Source of the DNA: Euglena gracilis
Taxonomy: Eukaryota > Euglenida > Euglenophyceae > Euglenales
DNA: 64,000 nucleotides
NCBI GenBank assembly: GCA_039621445.1
Contig: CP154954.1
Span: 2,542,001 to 2,606,000 of the forward strand
Direction: 5' to 3'
Shown in pieces: positions 9,118-18,697 of the stretch (positions are counted from its first letter, which is position 1; every line of letters begins with the position of its first letter). The notes under the pieces are model-generated. The model was not told the DNA's origin. It saw only the letters and a program-made list of their open reading frames with translations, and ran no database searches. Made by a program: the position numbers and the translations under genes.

Positions 9118-10746
9118 TTGAGAACTTGCTGTGTGCATTACTCTCACCCGCACAGGACTTCGGCTCGGAGTGAACCTCCTAGGCCGCACCTTGGTTTCTG
9201 GTTCGAGTACCTTCCGCCTCCAGTCCACTCCGTCACTTCCGCCCCTACCCCTACCTCACCTACCCCCTTCCCCCTTCGCCCCTACCCCAACTTCCAAGGC
9301 CAGGGGGACGCCCCTGTGCCTCCCATGTGTCAAGAGGCGCCCCATCCCGCCCGCCGCCCAGGGCCCCCTGAGGGGGACGCCCCCATTCCGAGATGCGCCC
9401 AACCTGTGAGCAGCAAAGGCAATGACCTGGGGGTGATGCCGCCAAGGCTCCCGCCCCCAGCGAGCCTGGGCGAGTCTCCCTGCTCCTCCCCCCGGAGGGC
9501 AGCCCCATCCCTCCAACGCCCCCGCAGCACCAGCAGGCTGGCCCACACGTCAACGGCGTTTGCGCTGGGCTATGATCCGCGGGAGACGCCACCAAGGATC
9601 TCTCCCTCGGTGAGCCCGGGCGGGCCTGTCCCTCCCCTTGGTGCTGCCGCAGTCTCCACTGCCGGCCTATCCTCCACCCCTTTCCCAAGATGCGCCCAAC
9701 CTGTGAGGACGAGCTGCCAACCCGCCCCATCGGCTGCTCCCCTTTCCAGCCCCGTCCCAACGTTCCATCCTCACATCCACAGCTGCAGCTTCGTGTGTCA
9801 ATTGTCACCATTTTACGACCAAGGGTCTTGGACACGTGACCTTTGTGAGGATGGAGATGTCGAGCCAAATCCAGGCCCAACTTCACCTCCAGATCCCGGG
9901 GCAGCTTTCTTGGCAATGAATCAAACGGCTGCTGTCATCAACCTGGCTCCTCTCCCACCGTCCGCCGCCTCCTCCGCCTCTGCACCGGCAAGACCAAATC
10001 CTCAAGCACGCAAGCGGAGGGCCGAGCGTGGTCCAGATTCCTCTGATTCTGAAGAAGAGGGCCCAGGCGTTTTCCATTGCCCGTTTCCCCACTGTTGCAA
10101 GTCCTTCCGACATGGCTTTCAAGGCTGGAATACAAAGCGGCTCGCCACAAATCATGTGGCCATGGTTCACGTTGCTGCTGGTGAAATTCCATCATCCGTG
10201 TGGCTCCAAGAAGCGCAACGCTGGGTTTGTGGCCATTGCCTAAGAATGCTGCCGGAGCGGAAAAGGTGTGTGGGGGAGAACTGCTTTCGTGTCAGAGCAG
10301 ACTCCACCCCAAGCCGCTTGCCACCACCGAGCCATCCTCCTGCAGTCCAGGCGGCCTCATCATCATCACGTAACCCCGCACCACCATGTTCCTCCTTGGA
10401 CTTACCAACTGCAGCCATGGCTACGGCGGTTCACGATATCCTGTCCCTCACCAGGCCTCTGTTTCGGCACATCCCGCGTGCAGCCATACCCTTGTGGGGC
10501 ATGGCATGGGCCAAGGTGCAACAGCGTCTCTGCTCCGAGCGCTCATGGGAGGCATTGCGAGATTGGGCCCTCTTTCAAAAAATCACACTGTGGTGCCCAC
10601 GGGGTGGCAAAGCACACAAGGGACAAGCTGCCCAGCTCATCCGCTCACGAGTCGAGCGTTTCAATGCAGGTGACCTTGCAGCTCTGTGGGACGAATATCG
10701 CCAGGGCATCCCGCCGCCGGACCGCAAGAAAAGAAAGAGCACATCG
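9118..10746 (+). CDS. Element E N-terminal polyprotein: Pro-rich leader, 2A, zinc fingers, pre-RT block (3' truncated)
   Basis: Open from ATG 9118 for about 540 codons of retrotransposon sequence. Residues 1-240 are Pro/Ser-rich with an internal duplication (RCAQPV blocks). DLCEDGDVEPNPGP (residues about 241-254) is a 2A-like skipping motif, which would release the leader from the rest. Next come a C2H2-type finger (FHCPFPHCCKSF...NHVAMVH), a basic stretch with KRRAERG, and a second cluster WVCGHC...CVGENCF. A helical block (WEALRDWALFQKITLWCP, then the KAHKGQAAQLIRSRVERF region) aligns with the pre-RT block of A, B and C. At 10,746 retrotransposon sequence gives way to the arm of the large inverted repeat; translation beyond this is repeat. 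RT and RLE are missing. The fossil RLE at 7460-8212 lies upstream in the same orientation, so it is not this element's own 3' end. Confidence 0.7.
9838..9879 (+). other. 2A-like ribosome-skipping motif (element E)
   Basis: Encodes DLCEDGDVEPNPGP, keeping the G-D-V-E-x-N-P-G-P core. The nascent chain would be released between the last G and P. Confidence 0.8.
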
Positions 10747-11933
10747 GAGACAAGGCACAGGGGGGGGGAGGGGGGGTCCGAGGGGGGTGGTTGGAAGCTG
10801 TACAGGGGGGGGGGGGGGGGGGGGGGGGCCCCGGAAAATCACAACTGTACTGCCCACCCCCGAGACAGTTGCGACATTTTTCGTCCAATTGAGGTTGGCA
10901 ATGATGGATTTTGCGAAATTCAGATGCATTTTGCAAAATATTTGTGTCTTGTAAAAAGAATGGTAGCCAGTGTTTTCACTTTAAACACTTACCCCCCCCT
11001 TTATTTGACCCCCCCCTTAATTGAGCATTTGGGTCCGGGGAAATTTTTTTTTTCATGCGCCGAAGGCGCCGAAAATTTTTTTTGCCCGCTTTCTAAAGGA
11101 GTTTTTGACCCCCCCCTTATTTGAGCATTTGGGGGGTCCGTTGGCCCGTGGGTGTGCTCAAATAAAGGGGGGGGGTAGCAGAAAGGCAGGAAGCAGCTTC
11201 AATCACTCCCCCTTGGCACACCATGCGGAATTGAGCCAGGGTTGACGTTTTTTTTGTTTTTCAACAAAGAACAAAATATGTTTTTTTTCAAAAAAACACA
11301 GAAAAACATGTTTTCTTTTTTTAAAAAAGCAAAAATTGACCTTTTTCCTTGCAAAATGGCCATTTTTTGAGGAAAAAGTTTTAAGGTCATTTTTTTGGTC
11401 ATCAAAAGTGACGTTTTTTAGTTTTTCCAGACACTTCATCGCACCCTTTACGGACTACGAAGCTGCAGAGATGAAAAAAGACCTTTTTTCTTAAAAAAAA
11501 GTTTCAAAAAAATTCCCCCAAACCCTTCATGAGTTTTTTTTGTTTTTTTTTAAAAAATATATTTTTCTTAGGGGGTGCCACCCCCGTGACCCCTCCCCCC
11601 CCGTTACATCCCCGTGACGTGACCCGAGAATTGATCCTCCGCCATTCTTTTTTTCAAAAGCATTTTTTTTAAAAACAATGAACTTTCATGTATCCTTGTC
11701 TGCCCAATGCACCTTCATACCCAAAAATGGCCAAAAATCTTTTCCCCTGAAAGAAGTGCCAAAAACTGGTGCATTTCCCCACCCAAAACGGAATTTTGTC
11801 AAAAATGGCCCAAACTTCATCCCAAAAACGTGTTGGTCAAGAAAATCCTAACACAATTCCCTTTCAAAATGACCAATTTTATCACGATGCAACGTCATGA
11901 ATGTTGCCTCCCGGCTACCTGCAAAGTGGCATA
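10746..11933 (+). repeat. Left arm of a giant inverted repeat
   Basis: This arm reappears reverse-complemented at 13,043-14,029. Shared landmarks in mirrored order: GACAAGGCACAGG; the G-run beside GGAAGCTGTACAG; CAATGATGGATTTTGCG; GGTAGCCAGTGTTTTC; CCATGCGGAATTGAGC; CGTAGTC flank; GGTGCATTTCCCC; GATGCAACGTCATG; CTACCTGCAAAGTGGC. It truncates element E at its outer end. The left arm is longer because it holds an inserted 184-bp element (10,992-11,175). Confidence 0.85.
10990..11177. mobile_element. 184-bp TA-flanked MITE inside the left arm
   Basis: The element (10,992-11,175) has terminal inverted repeats CCCCCCCCTTTATTTGA / CTCAAATAAAGGGGGGGGG and is flanked by TA on both sides. The right arm (13,786-13,800) has the uninterrupted site with a single TA, so insertion and target duplication are both directly visible. 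TA duplication points to a Tc1/mariner-type transposase. It contains a GCGCCGAAGGCGCC palindrome next to an A/T tract. Confidence 0.8.
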
Positions 11934-12024
11934 CCACCCCCCCCCCCCCATATTATCCCCCCTCCCATATTGTCCCTCGGCCCGGCCGACGAGGGGTTTT
12001 TTTGGCTCGGTCAATGAAATTTCC
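11934..12024 (+). mobile_element. Partial copy of the CATATTGTCCC MITE family
   Basis: Begins TA|CCACCCCCC...CCCATATTGTCCC and continues through CGACGAGGGGTTTTTTTGGC and GGTCAATGAAATTTCCT, matching the complete copy at 32,869-33,042. The right end is missing; it passes directly into the element F leader sequence. Confidence 0.75.
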
Positions 12025-12114
12025 TCCGCCCGCCCTCCCGCCCGCGCCAAGCAGGCCGCCTCACCCCTACCGTCAGCCACCCCAGCCGTCAGCCACTCCA
12101 GCCGTCCCTCTGCG

Positions 12115-12264
12115 CCTTATATTGAAGATGGGCCTTGCCCGTTTTCCTCCTGCCCTGCCCTGTATATACTTTTAACCTCCTCTGGACCTTCAAACCCAGT
12201 AGGCTGTGCCACTGGTCGGTGGATTCGGTTCGCCCCACCACCGCATCCCCACGTCTGGTTGAGC
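12115..12264 (+). promoter_or_regulatory. Leader/promoter module of a truncated retrotransposon (element F)
   Basis: Two blocks (ATTGAAGATGGGCCTTGCCC at 12,121-12,140 and the block from CAAACCCAGTAGGCTG to TTCGCCCCACCACCG at 12,190-12,244) recur in the same order just 5' of element B, reverse-complemented at 20,842-20,996. Similarity ends shortly after TTGAGCCA. Between the blocks both copies have a TATATA/TATATCC stretch. The likely reading is the 5' promoter region of a LINE of the B family whose body is lost here. Confidence 0.6.
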
Positions 12265-12510
12265 CAAGGCGCATTTGTGCAAGAGTGGCAGAGGACAAGT
12301 GGGGAGGAGCAGCTTTCCGCACAGCACCTGCGCAAATGGCTGTCCAAGGGGAGGGAACTGTGGTGAAGGCAGGAAGTGACGACCATAAACGTATCAACTG
12401 GCAGCCGAGCTCTTTGCTCAGCTCAACAACTTGCGTCCTCGTCGCAAGTGAGAGGGCGTCAGCGGCGATCCTTAACCTTCTCATGCTTTGCAGGCCTCGG
12501 GAATTTTTTT
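12265..12510. other. No gene recognised
   Basis: A short plus-strand open stretch reads QLAAELFAQLNNLRPRRK and stops at 12,451-12,453. It has no start codon and is too short to call. Confidence 0.3.
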
Positions 12511-12514
12511 AGGG

Positions 12515-12690
12515 GGGGAAAATTATCAGACGGTTTTCCATTTCCAGATTTTGGGCCAAAATCAGGGGGGGGGGGAATTATCGACCGGGGAAAATTATCA
12601 GACACTTACAGTAACCCCCCCCCCCCCAATTTTCGCCCCCCCCCCCCGGGGGGGGGGCGACTATTGGGGGGGGGCGACAAATAGGGGGGT
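12515..12690. repeat. Dispersed element with GGGAAAATTATCAGAC ends
   Basis: GGGGAAAATTATCAGACACT at 12,587-12,606 (continuing TACAGTAACC) and an AATTATCGACCGG block recur in a related repeat at 26,245-26,460. Long G and C runs fill the middle. Likely a small terminal-repeat element. Confidence 0.55.
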
Positions 12691-12792
12691 CACGTTACCC
12701 ATACGCATTCTCCACCAAAAAACTCCCAGAAATCCTGGAGATCCTGCACATGCCTCCGCCGACTGCCGACCTCTTTGCCTCCGCCTCCAACT

Positions 12793-13040
12793 CCCATGGA
12801 GGACAAGGCAGTACAGTTGGTCAAACCTTGGGACCCCCCTCCCCCCCCCTGTACAGTTCCAACCCCCCCCTCCCGGGACCCCCCCCACTTCCAACCCCCC
12901 CGAGACAGATGAAAAAAAATAAAAAAACCGGCTTGTTTTTTGGAAACAAAAAAAACATGCGGTTTTAAGGGGGTGGTGGCGGGTGGGGGGGGGGGGGGGT
13001 CATGGGGGGGTCACGGGGCGGGGGGGGGGGTCACGGGGGA
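12793..13040 (+). repeat. Direct repeat X, copy 1
   Basis: About 245 bp (GGACAAGGCAGTACAGTTGG ... GGGGTCACGGGGGAAGTA) repeated in the same orientation at 14,030-14,272. Together with the inverted arms this makes the region doubly repetitive. Confidence 0.8.
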
Positions 13041-13042
13041 AG

Positions 13043-14029
13043 TATGCCACTTTGCAGGTAGCCGGGAGGCAACATCCATGACGTTGCATCGTGATAAAAT
13101 TGGTCATTTTTTGAAAGGGAATTTCGTTAGGATTTTCTTGACCAACACGTTTTTGGGACGAAGTTTGGGCCATTTTTGACAAAATTCCGTTTTGGGTGGG
13201 GAAATGCACCAGTTTTTGGCACTTCTTTCAGGGAAAAATATTTTTGGCCATTTTTGGGAATGAAGGTGCATTGGGCGGACAAGGATACATGAAAATTCAT
13301 TGTTTTTTTTTAAAAAAAATGCTTTTAAAAAAAGAATGGCGAAGGATCGATTCTCGGGTCATGTGGGGGGTTACGGGGTGTAACGGGGGGGGGTCACCCC
13401 CTAAGAATTTTTTTTAAAAAAAACAAAAAAAACCAATGGAGGGTTTGGGGGAATTTTTTTTAAACTTTTTTTTAGAAAAAAGGTCTTTTTTCATCTCTAC
13501 AGCTTCGTAGTCTGTAAAGGGTGCTGGATGAAGTGTCTGGAAAAACTAAAAAAACGTCACGTTTGATGACCAAAAAAAAATGACCCTAAAACTTTTTCCT
13601 CAAAAAAATGGCCATTTCGCAAGGAAACAGGTCAATTTTTGCTTTTTTAAAAAAGAAAACAGGTTTTTTTTGTGTTTTTTTTGAAAAAAAAAAAACATAT
13701 TTTTAGTTCTTTGTTGAAAAACAAAAAAACGTCAACCCTGGCTCAATTCCGCATGGTGTGCCAAGGCGGAGCTGCTTCTTGCCTTTCTGCTAAGTGTTTA
13801 AAGTGAAAACACTGGCTACCATTCTTTTTACAAGAGACAAAATTTTCGCAAAATGCATCTGAATTTCGCAAAATCCATCATTGCCAACCTCAATTGGACG
13901 AAAAATGTCGCAACTGTCTCGGGGGTAGGCAGTACAGTTGTGATTTTCTGGGGACCCCCCTCCCCCCCCCTGTACAGCTTCCAACCCCCCCCTCGGACCC
14001 CCCCACTCCCCCCCCTGTGCCTTGTCTCC
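13043..14029 (-). repeat. Right arm of the giant inverted repeat
   Basis: Reverse complement of 10,746-11,933 without the 184-bp insertion, differing mostly in lengths of A/T and G/C runs. The spacer between arms is about 1.1 kb and holds a partial MITE, the element F leader, the repeat at 12,515-12,690 and repeat X. No transposase ORF is visible in arms or spacer. Confidence 0.85.
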
Positions 14030-14272
14030 ATGGGGACAAGGCAGTACAGTTGGTCAAACCTTGGGACCCCCCCTCCCCCCCTGTACAGTTCCAACCCCCC
14101 CCTTCCTGGACCCCCCCCTCCCCCCCCACTTCCAACCCCCCCGAGACAGATGAAAAAAATTAAAAAAAAATGTTTTTTTTAAAAAAAAAAAAACATGTTT
14201 TTTTAAGGGGGTGGGGCGGTTTGGGGGGGTTCATGTGGGGGTCACGGGGCGGGGGGGGGGTCACGGGGGAAG
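14030..14272 (+). repeat. Direct repeat X, copy 2
   Basis: Second copy of 12,793-13,040. It ends at the TA where the MITE at 14,275-14,345 inserted; copy 1 continues into the right arm at the equivalent position. Confidence 0.8.
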
Positions 14273-14274
14273 TA

Positions 14275-14345
14275 CCCCCCCCCCCCATATTGTCCCACCG
14301 ACCTCTCCCGACGGGACAATATGGGGGGGGGGGACAATATGGGGG
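14275..14345. mobile_element. 71-bp CATATTGTCCC MITE, internally deleted
   Basis: CCCCCATATTGTCCC at the left and GGGACAATATGGGG at the right, flanked by TA (14,273-14,274 and 14,346-14,347). It is little more than the two terminal repeats. Confidence 0.75.
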
Positions 14346-14460
14346 TACGTGTTGGTGTGCGTGTGTGCGTGTGTGGGTGTGGGTGTGTGTGCGTGTGTGG
14401 GTGTGGGTGTGTGGTTGTGTTGTGTGTGTGTGTGGTTTTTTTTTTTGGCATACCTCCTCC
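14346..14460 (-). repeat. (CA)n/A-rich 3' tail of element B
   Basis: Immediately 3' of the stop codon the minus strand reads a run of A then CACACACA and CACCCACA blocks. Element C has the same arrangement (21,110-21,183), so a poly(A)/CA-type tail appears to be a property of the family. Confidence 0.7.
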
Positions 14461-14465
14461 CGTGG

Positions 14466-15755
14466 TTAACGGAGGACGTGCTTGGGTTGTAAGAGGTGGA
14501 ACACTTCTCGGAGCAAGGCGATGGCCACATTTTGGTAGATTTCCGCTTGCTTGGTTTCGCGCTCAGCGCCCTGTTGCCAGGACGATGCGCGTTTGGCCAC
14601 TCTGCTCAGTGTCTTGGCCGTTTCCGGTCCCATGCCACCCCATGTCCCGAGGGCGAAAGGTGTGAAGCCCCAACCTGCTTGCTGACATGGCACGTTGTAT
14701 TTCTGCTTTTTGGCGTCCTCCCTCCTCTTCAGGAAGGATCTCCAGCGTTCGCGCGTCGCTGTGTGTTCTGCCGCTTGCCATCCGTGGCAGACGGTGACGT
14801 CCAGCGCCGTCGGCTTCCCCTCGGACCAGCAGTCCAGCAGGAGGTCCGCCGGGCGTAGGTGACTGTCTCGGGCCGTTGGCAGGGAAACTTCCTTCTGCAC
14901 CCGGTGACCGCTGTTGGACAAGGTTTGAAACAGAGCGTCCTGAACAGCGTTGTGCCGGGCTGAGAAGTTGTTCCTGCGGCAGCAAAGCAGGTGGTCGCCT
15001 TCCTGGTCCAGAGGCTGGCCGCACCCTGTGCACGGCTGGCTGACGTCCACCAGCACCGGAAGCCCTAACCACCACTTCAGTCCCAAGGTGTACTCCTCGC
15101 TAGAGAAGGTGGTGTGGGAGTTGTTGGAGGGGGTGGCCGCCATCCACCCGTGTCCGAACCCCGTGGCTTGTTCAAGGAGGCGGTTCTGGTCGCGAGGCCG
15201 GGCCTGGTCCACAAGGCCGCCCATCGCCTTTTTGCCCAGCTCGTGGTTCCACCACTTTTGCCTCCGGGGTTCTTGGTCCGCGGAGGCGAGTCGTTGTGGG
15301 TCTGTGAGGAAGGTGGTGACCGTGGCATGGTTGGCTCCTAGCCTGCCCCGGAGGTCGTCCAGGACGGGCGCGACCAGGGGTAGCTGCAGGCCGGATGCGT
15401 AGTCGGGCACACCCACGCGCCTGGCCCCGTCTGAGTAGAAGTCTGCAAGACAGGAGATCCTGGCTGCGGGCTGAGTGCAGGACGGGACGCGGAGGCCGCA
15501 GCCCCCGCTGGATAGGGGCAGCGACGCTTGGGTCTGCTGTTGTGGGTTCAGTGCCGTGCCCAGTATGTCCTCGAAGGCGTTCATGATGACCTCCGAGCAG
15601 CCTGTAATCTGATCTTGGCTGCCATACGAGTCGGACGCGCGTAGGAGGTGGTTCACTTTGCAGCCGTCTAGGCAGCTCCGCAGAAGGTGATGTGCCACCT
15701 GGGCGTCGGTGAGGGACGTTATGGTAGATGAGGCCTTCTCGATCTTGGGCAGCAT
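14466..15755 (-). CDS. Element B: RT thumb and restriction-like endonuclease C-terminus
   Basis: About 430 codons. Residues 1-60 finish the RT thumb (DAQVAHHLLRSCLDGCKVNH). At about 240-260 a zinc knuckle CTGC...GDHLLCC precedes NAVQDALFQ, then RPADLLLDCW (about 297-306) and ALDVTVCHG (about 316-324). This is the arrangement of the restriction-like endonuclease of R2-type elements: CCHC knuckle, R-x-PD-like motif, then a second acidic residue about 15 residues on. The enzyme nicks the chromosomal target to prime reverse transcription. Motif order matches the fossil at 7460-8212 and C. The tail (GWGFTPFALGTWGGMGPE, then a helical segment) is conserved in all copies. The ATG at 15,755 is not a true start: the frame joins the RT upstream through two compensating shifts. 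Confidence 0.85.
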   Translation of the reverse strand: MLPKIEKASSTITSLTDAQVAHHLLRSCLDGCKVNHLLRASDSYGSQDQITGCSEVIMNAFEDILGTALNPQQQTQASLPLSSGGCGLRVPSCTQPAARISCLADFYSDGARRVGVPDYASGLQLPLVAPVLDDLRGRLGANHATVTTFLTDPQRLASADQEPRRQKWWNHELGKKAMGGLVDQARPRDQNRLLEQATGFGHGWMAATPSNNSHTTFSSEEYTLGLKWWLGLPVLVDVSQPCTGCGQPLDQEGDHLLCCRRNNFSARHNAVQDALFQTLSNSGHRVQKEVSLPTARDSHLRPADLLLDCWSEGKPTALDVTVCHGWQAAEHTATRERWRSFLKRREDAKKQKYNVPCQQAGWGFTPFALGTWGGMGPETAKTLSRVAKRASSWQQGAERETKQAEIYQNVAIALLREVFHLLQPKHVLR

Positions 15756-15759
15756 CCGC

Positions 15760-16793
15760 CCACGCTTTCTTAGTGGTGTCGGAGGACGCGGGGTGGTCTA
15801 CTGGGATTCCGAGCACGGTAATGCCTTCCCCTGGTGACCAAGGGACCACTTGCAATCTGTCGCAACTGGGTGCACTCCGCGCTCCCGGGCCCCACATGAC
15901 GCACTTCTGCAGGTTGAGGCGAGGCCGATGCGGTGGGACTCTTGCAGCAGGAAACGGAGGCAGTGTTCAATCCTGTCGGGGGTTCCGACCAGGAGGCCGT
16001 CGTCCAGGTACCAGCTGTTCCATAGCAGCTGGCCGTCCCTGGTTATCTGGTCCAGCAGCGGCTGCAGCGCCAGGGCGAACCCGATGGGGCCCAGAGGGCA
16101 GCCCTGGTGTGTGCCCCTCTGGGAAAGGATGGTGCGGCCCCCGCAGAAGAGGGGGACGGGCCCGCTGTATGCAAACCTCAGGAAATTGAACAGACTGGGT
16201 GTACGGGTCTCGGCCTCTGTGAGGATCGCCCCTCGGTCAACTGTGTTGAAAGCATTGGAGTAGTCCACCTGGAGGGAAACCCAGGGTGAGGTGTCCCCCA
16301 GCTGAAGCACGAGGTGCTGCATGCCCAGGGCAACGGCCTCGGCGGCGTTCCGTACCCCAACCCCGACCTGGGTGGGGGCGAGCGTTGCAACCTCCGACCG
16401 GGCATGTGGTGTCTGGAGCAGTGTTTTCCCTACCAGGCGGCGGATGGTCTCCCCAACCGCCACTGGCCGCACCCCGTTGTCCTTCTTGCGGAGTGGGGTC
16501 AGATTCGCGCAGCACCAGGCCGCGGCGTGGTGCGGGGGTAGTAGCTGGCCGTCAATCCAGAACTGGGTCAGCCGCGCAAGGGCTGTGATCAGCTTGGCTC
16601 CTCGGCCCGGCCTACGAAGACAGTCTTGGAGGTGGCTGGGCCGCAGGCCCGACGGGCCTGCGGCGGAACCCCGTGGGAAACGGCGGATGGCCTCCTTCAG
16701 TCTGTCCTCCCATTCCGGGATGTGGTTCTCAGGGAAGGGCTTAACATGTCGCGGGAGGCGGTTGGTGTCCACCTGTCTGCCGCTTGGGTGCAA
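15760..16793 (-). CDS. Element B: reverse transcriptase
   Basis: Recognisable blocks in order: SAAGPSGLRPSHLQDC, VRPVAVGETIRRLVGK, motif A SLQVDYSNAFNTVDR, ILSQRGTHQGCPLGPIGF (motif B), WNSWYLDDGLLVG (motif C, YLDD) and the GPGARS/VVPWSPGEGITVLGIP block. Catalytic aspartates are present. The frame shifts by one near 15,930 (just after GLASTC) and back near 15,750, so the GEGITVLGIPVDHPA region is read in a second frame. These two indels compensate for length but disrupt about 60 residues. Conservation with C runs across the whole domain. Confidence 0.85.
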
Positions 16794-16883
16794 CTTCTCC
16801 AGGGCAGCCCAGACATCCGGATCATCCGGTTGGTGCGCGCCCTCAGAGAGCAGTAGCTGGACTGCCTTCGCAGACGCCCCTCT

Positions 16884-17522
16884 TCAGCGGTGAGGGTGCG
16901 CACACCCGTCTCGTGATGGCCTCACTGAGGGCGGTCGGCTGCGTTCTGGAGCGCTTTTCCGCCCTGGTTTCCACGACGGAGTGTCGAGCCTGTGCGTCTT
17001 TATTGCCTCTGTCAGAAGGGTGCCGTAGTCCCCCTCGCGGAACAGTTTGGTACGCCTCAGCAGGATGGACTCCAGCTCCGCTGCCGGCGGTGGTTTGGTA
17101 GTCGACACCGGTCGGAGGACGAGTTTCGGGAAGGATAGGACGCTGAATAGAGCAGCGTCCGAGGGTGCGTGCGTGTATGCGTTGATGGCATCTGCCAAAG
17201 TGTCAAAGACAGGTTGCTGGAAGGCCGAGGGCAGGTGAATAAGGGTCGAGATTCTTTGTTGGAGGACGTGGGTGATGTCGCAAGGGGGAGTGCCCACGAC
17301 CAGATTGTGTGCGGGCCGTCCCCGGAGGTTGGACTCCTGCCCCGCGCTGTCGATAACTACCGCGCGGCGTCAAGTTCCGGGAGCCAGGTCCAGAAAGAGG
17401 TGGTCGTGGTCCCGGGCATCCGCAGCAGCCGGTGCGCCATGAGGTGGCCCGGAGGCCGGGCGCTTGGCTGGCCCAGGGTTCTCCTCCACATCTCCACAGG
17501 TGAGGAGGCTACCCCGTCCGCG
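16884..17522 (-). pseudogene. Element B: third 2A and pre-RT block, broken
   Basis: After the 2A motif (17,522-17,469) come AKRPASG, a DHDHLFLDLAPG stretch, then IDSAGQESNLRG and the conserved pre-RT helices (GTPPCDITHVLQQR; DAALFSVLSFPKLVLRP; FREGDYGTLL). Compared with C there is an in-frame TGA at 17,372-17,370 where C has an arginine codon, and a frameshift after LLTEAIK, so the ALSEAI and LTAE blocks lie in another frame. At least one more indel is needed before the RT frame at 16,793. Confidence 0.75.
17469..17522 (-). other. 2A motif number 3 of element B
   Basis: Encodes RGRGSLLTCGDVEENPGP, a full-length consensus 2A including the upstream leucines. Element C has the same residues at the equivalent position. 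From memory it equals the insect-virus type of 2A used in biotechnology except at its first residue. Confidence 0.9.
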
Positions 17523-17821
17523 GTTTGCCCCCCGTATGCAAGGACTGCCCCGCGGCGGACAACGATGGCCGTTTTTTGGCAGTGAGTCGGCTACCGCTGC
17601 CGGATCCAGGGGGGCCCGTGGCCCGTCGAGGAGGGAGTGAGGGGTGGGGGTCAAAAGCCGGGCGTAAGAGCGGTGGTCTAGGGGCGGCAAACTGAAGAGG
17701 GAGCAGCGTGGGGCAGTCCCAAGGCCATTGCCACAGGCCGCAGCGAAGGCACCAGCAGGGGGTCTGACCGCGGATGTCCCACGGGGCGTTCCGGTGGAAT
17801 AGGAATGTCCGGCCTGCTGCA

Positions 17822-17995
17822 TACCACCCCCCCCCTTTATTGTCCCACCGACCCCCACGGGCGGCCCTTACAATAAGGGGGGGGACAAGAAAGGGGTACC
17901 AAAGGAATTTCATTGGCCGGGCCAAAAAAACCCCCCGTCGGCCGGGGCCCAGGGACAATCAAGGGAGGGGGACAATAAAGGGGGCGGGGGTGCTA
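17822..17995. mobile_element. 170-bp MITE inserted in element B
   Basis: TA|CCACCCCCCCCCTTTATTGTC at the left and GACAATAAAGGGGGCGGGGG at the right, with TA on both sides (17,822-17,823 and 17,994-17,995). The interior carries, inverted, the GGAATTTCATTGG and CCCCCCGTCGGCCGGG blocks of the copies at 11,934 and 32,869. It interrupts the coding part of B between the extra module and 2A number 3, so it is younger than B. Confidence 0.8.
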
Positions 17996-18039
17996 GTCCC
18001 CTAGGCGGAAGACTTCGCCGCCATGAGTGGAGCGGCGTT

Positions 18040-18668
18040 CTATGATAAGGCGTTGTTGGCCAAGGGAGAGGAGCGGTGCAAGGGGGTAAGGGGAGTGCGC
18101 GTGGCGCGAGAAGTGCCGTCCGTGGTCAGCGCCCCGGTGGGGACCCGGGGGGCCGGGCGCCGCATGGGCTGCCGCTGCCGGTGTGGCAAATCCGTAGGGC
18201 TGTGGTCGACCATGGGGGCCGGCAGCAGCGCTGTCCCCCGGGCCCGGTAGATGGGGCATCGCGGTAAGGTCACGGAAAGCGAGGAGAGGCGCCGCAGGCC
18301 GGCCAGCGCGGTGGACCACTCCGGTGCGAGGAGGATGATGTTGCCCCCAAATCGAAGGACGTGTTCCAAAACACGGGGGAGCAGGGAGAAGGGTGGGTTG
18401 CACCACAGCGGGTTTGGCAAGTTCCAATTCTGGAGGAATGCATCCTCCCTTGATGACCAGAAGGCGTCCAGTTGGGTGTTATTTTGGTCGGCGAAAGCGT
18501 CGATGGTGGGCGGGTTATGGGGGGACAGAGCCCGTACCACCGCCTGGAACCACTCGGTGTCCAGCATGAAGTCTTCGCGTGGTGCGAGGGGGGGAGAACG
18601 GATGAAGCCCGGCCGGAGCTCGTGGGGCCGGGGTTGCTCTCCACATCTCCCGCAGTGAGGATGTCTGC
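18040..18668 (-). CDS. Element B: extra 2A-bounded module with DIRS RNase H/Dam-like core
   Basis: After 2A number 2 the clearest reading is the frame holding WFQAVVRALSPHNPPTIDAF, ADQNNTQLDAFWSSREDAF, NPLWCNPPFSLLPRVLEHV, LRFGGNIILLAPEW and ALAGLRRL. The order 'IDAFAD-N-Q', acidic DAF, 'NPPFSLLPRVL', hydrophobic strand, 'APEW' recalls the segment that follows the RT in DIRS/Ngaro-type retrotransposons (DLFAS...N, then PPFSLL..VL, then APxWP) and, more weakly, phage-type Dam methyltransferases (NPPY/F). Which is correct is open. Element C goes straight from zinc-finger tail to 2A number 3 and lacks this module. The 2A (frame of 18,270-18,644) and the core (frame of 18,040-18,966) are in different frames, so at least one indel lies between them. 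Confidence 0.6.
18624..18668 (-). other. 2A motif number 2 of element B
   Basis: Encodes ADILTAGDVESNPGP. The core D-V-E-x-N-P-G-P is intact. It is absent from element C. Confidence 0.85.
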
Positions 18669-18697
18669 GCCCCTGCCGCTCCGAGGCCGCGGGGGAG

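Noticed and set aside
15850-16893. Plus-strand ORFs up to 190 codons over elements B and C
   Set aside because: Shadows of GC3-rich minus-strand RT; they lack any domain while the minus strand has complete RT and RLE motifs.
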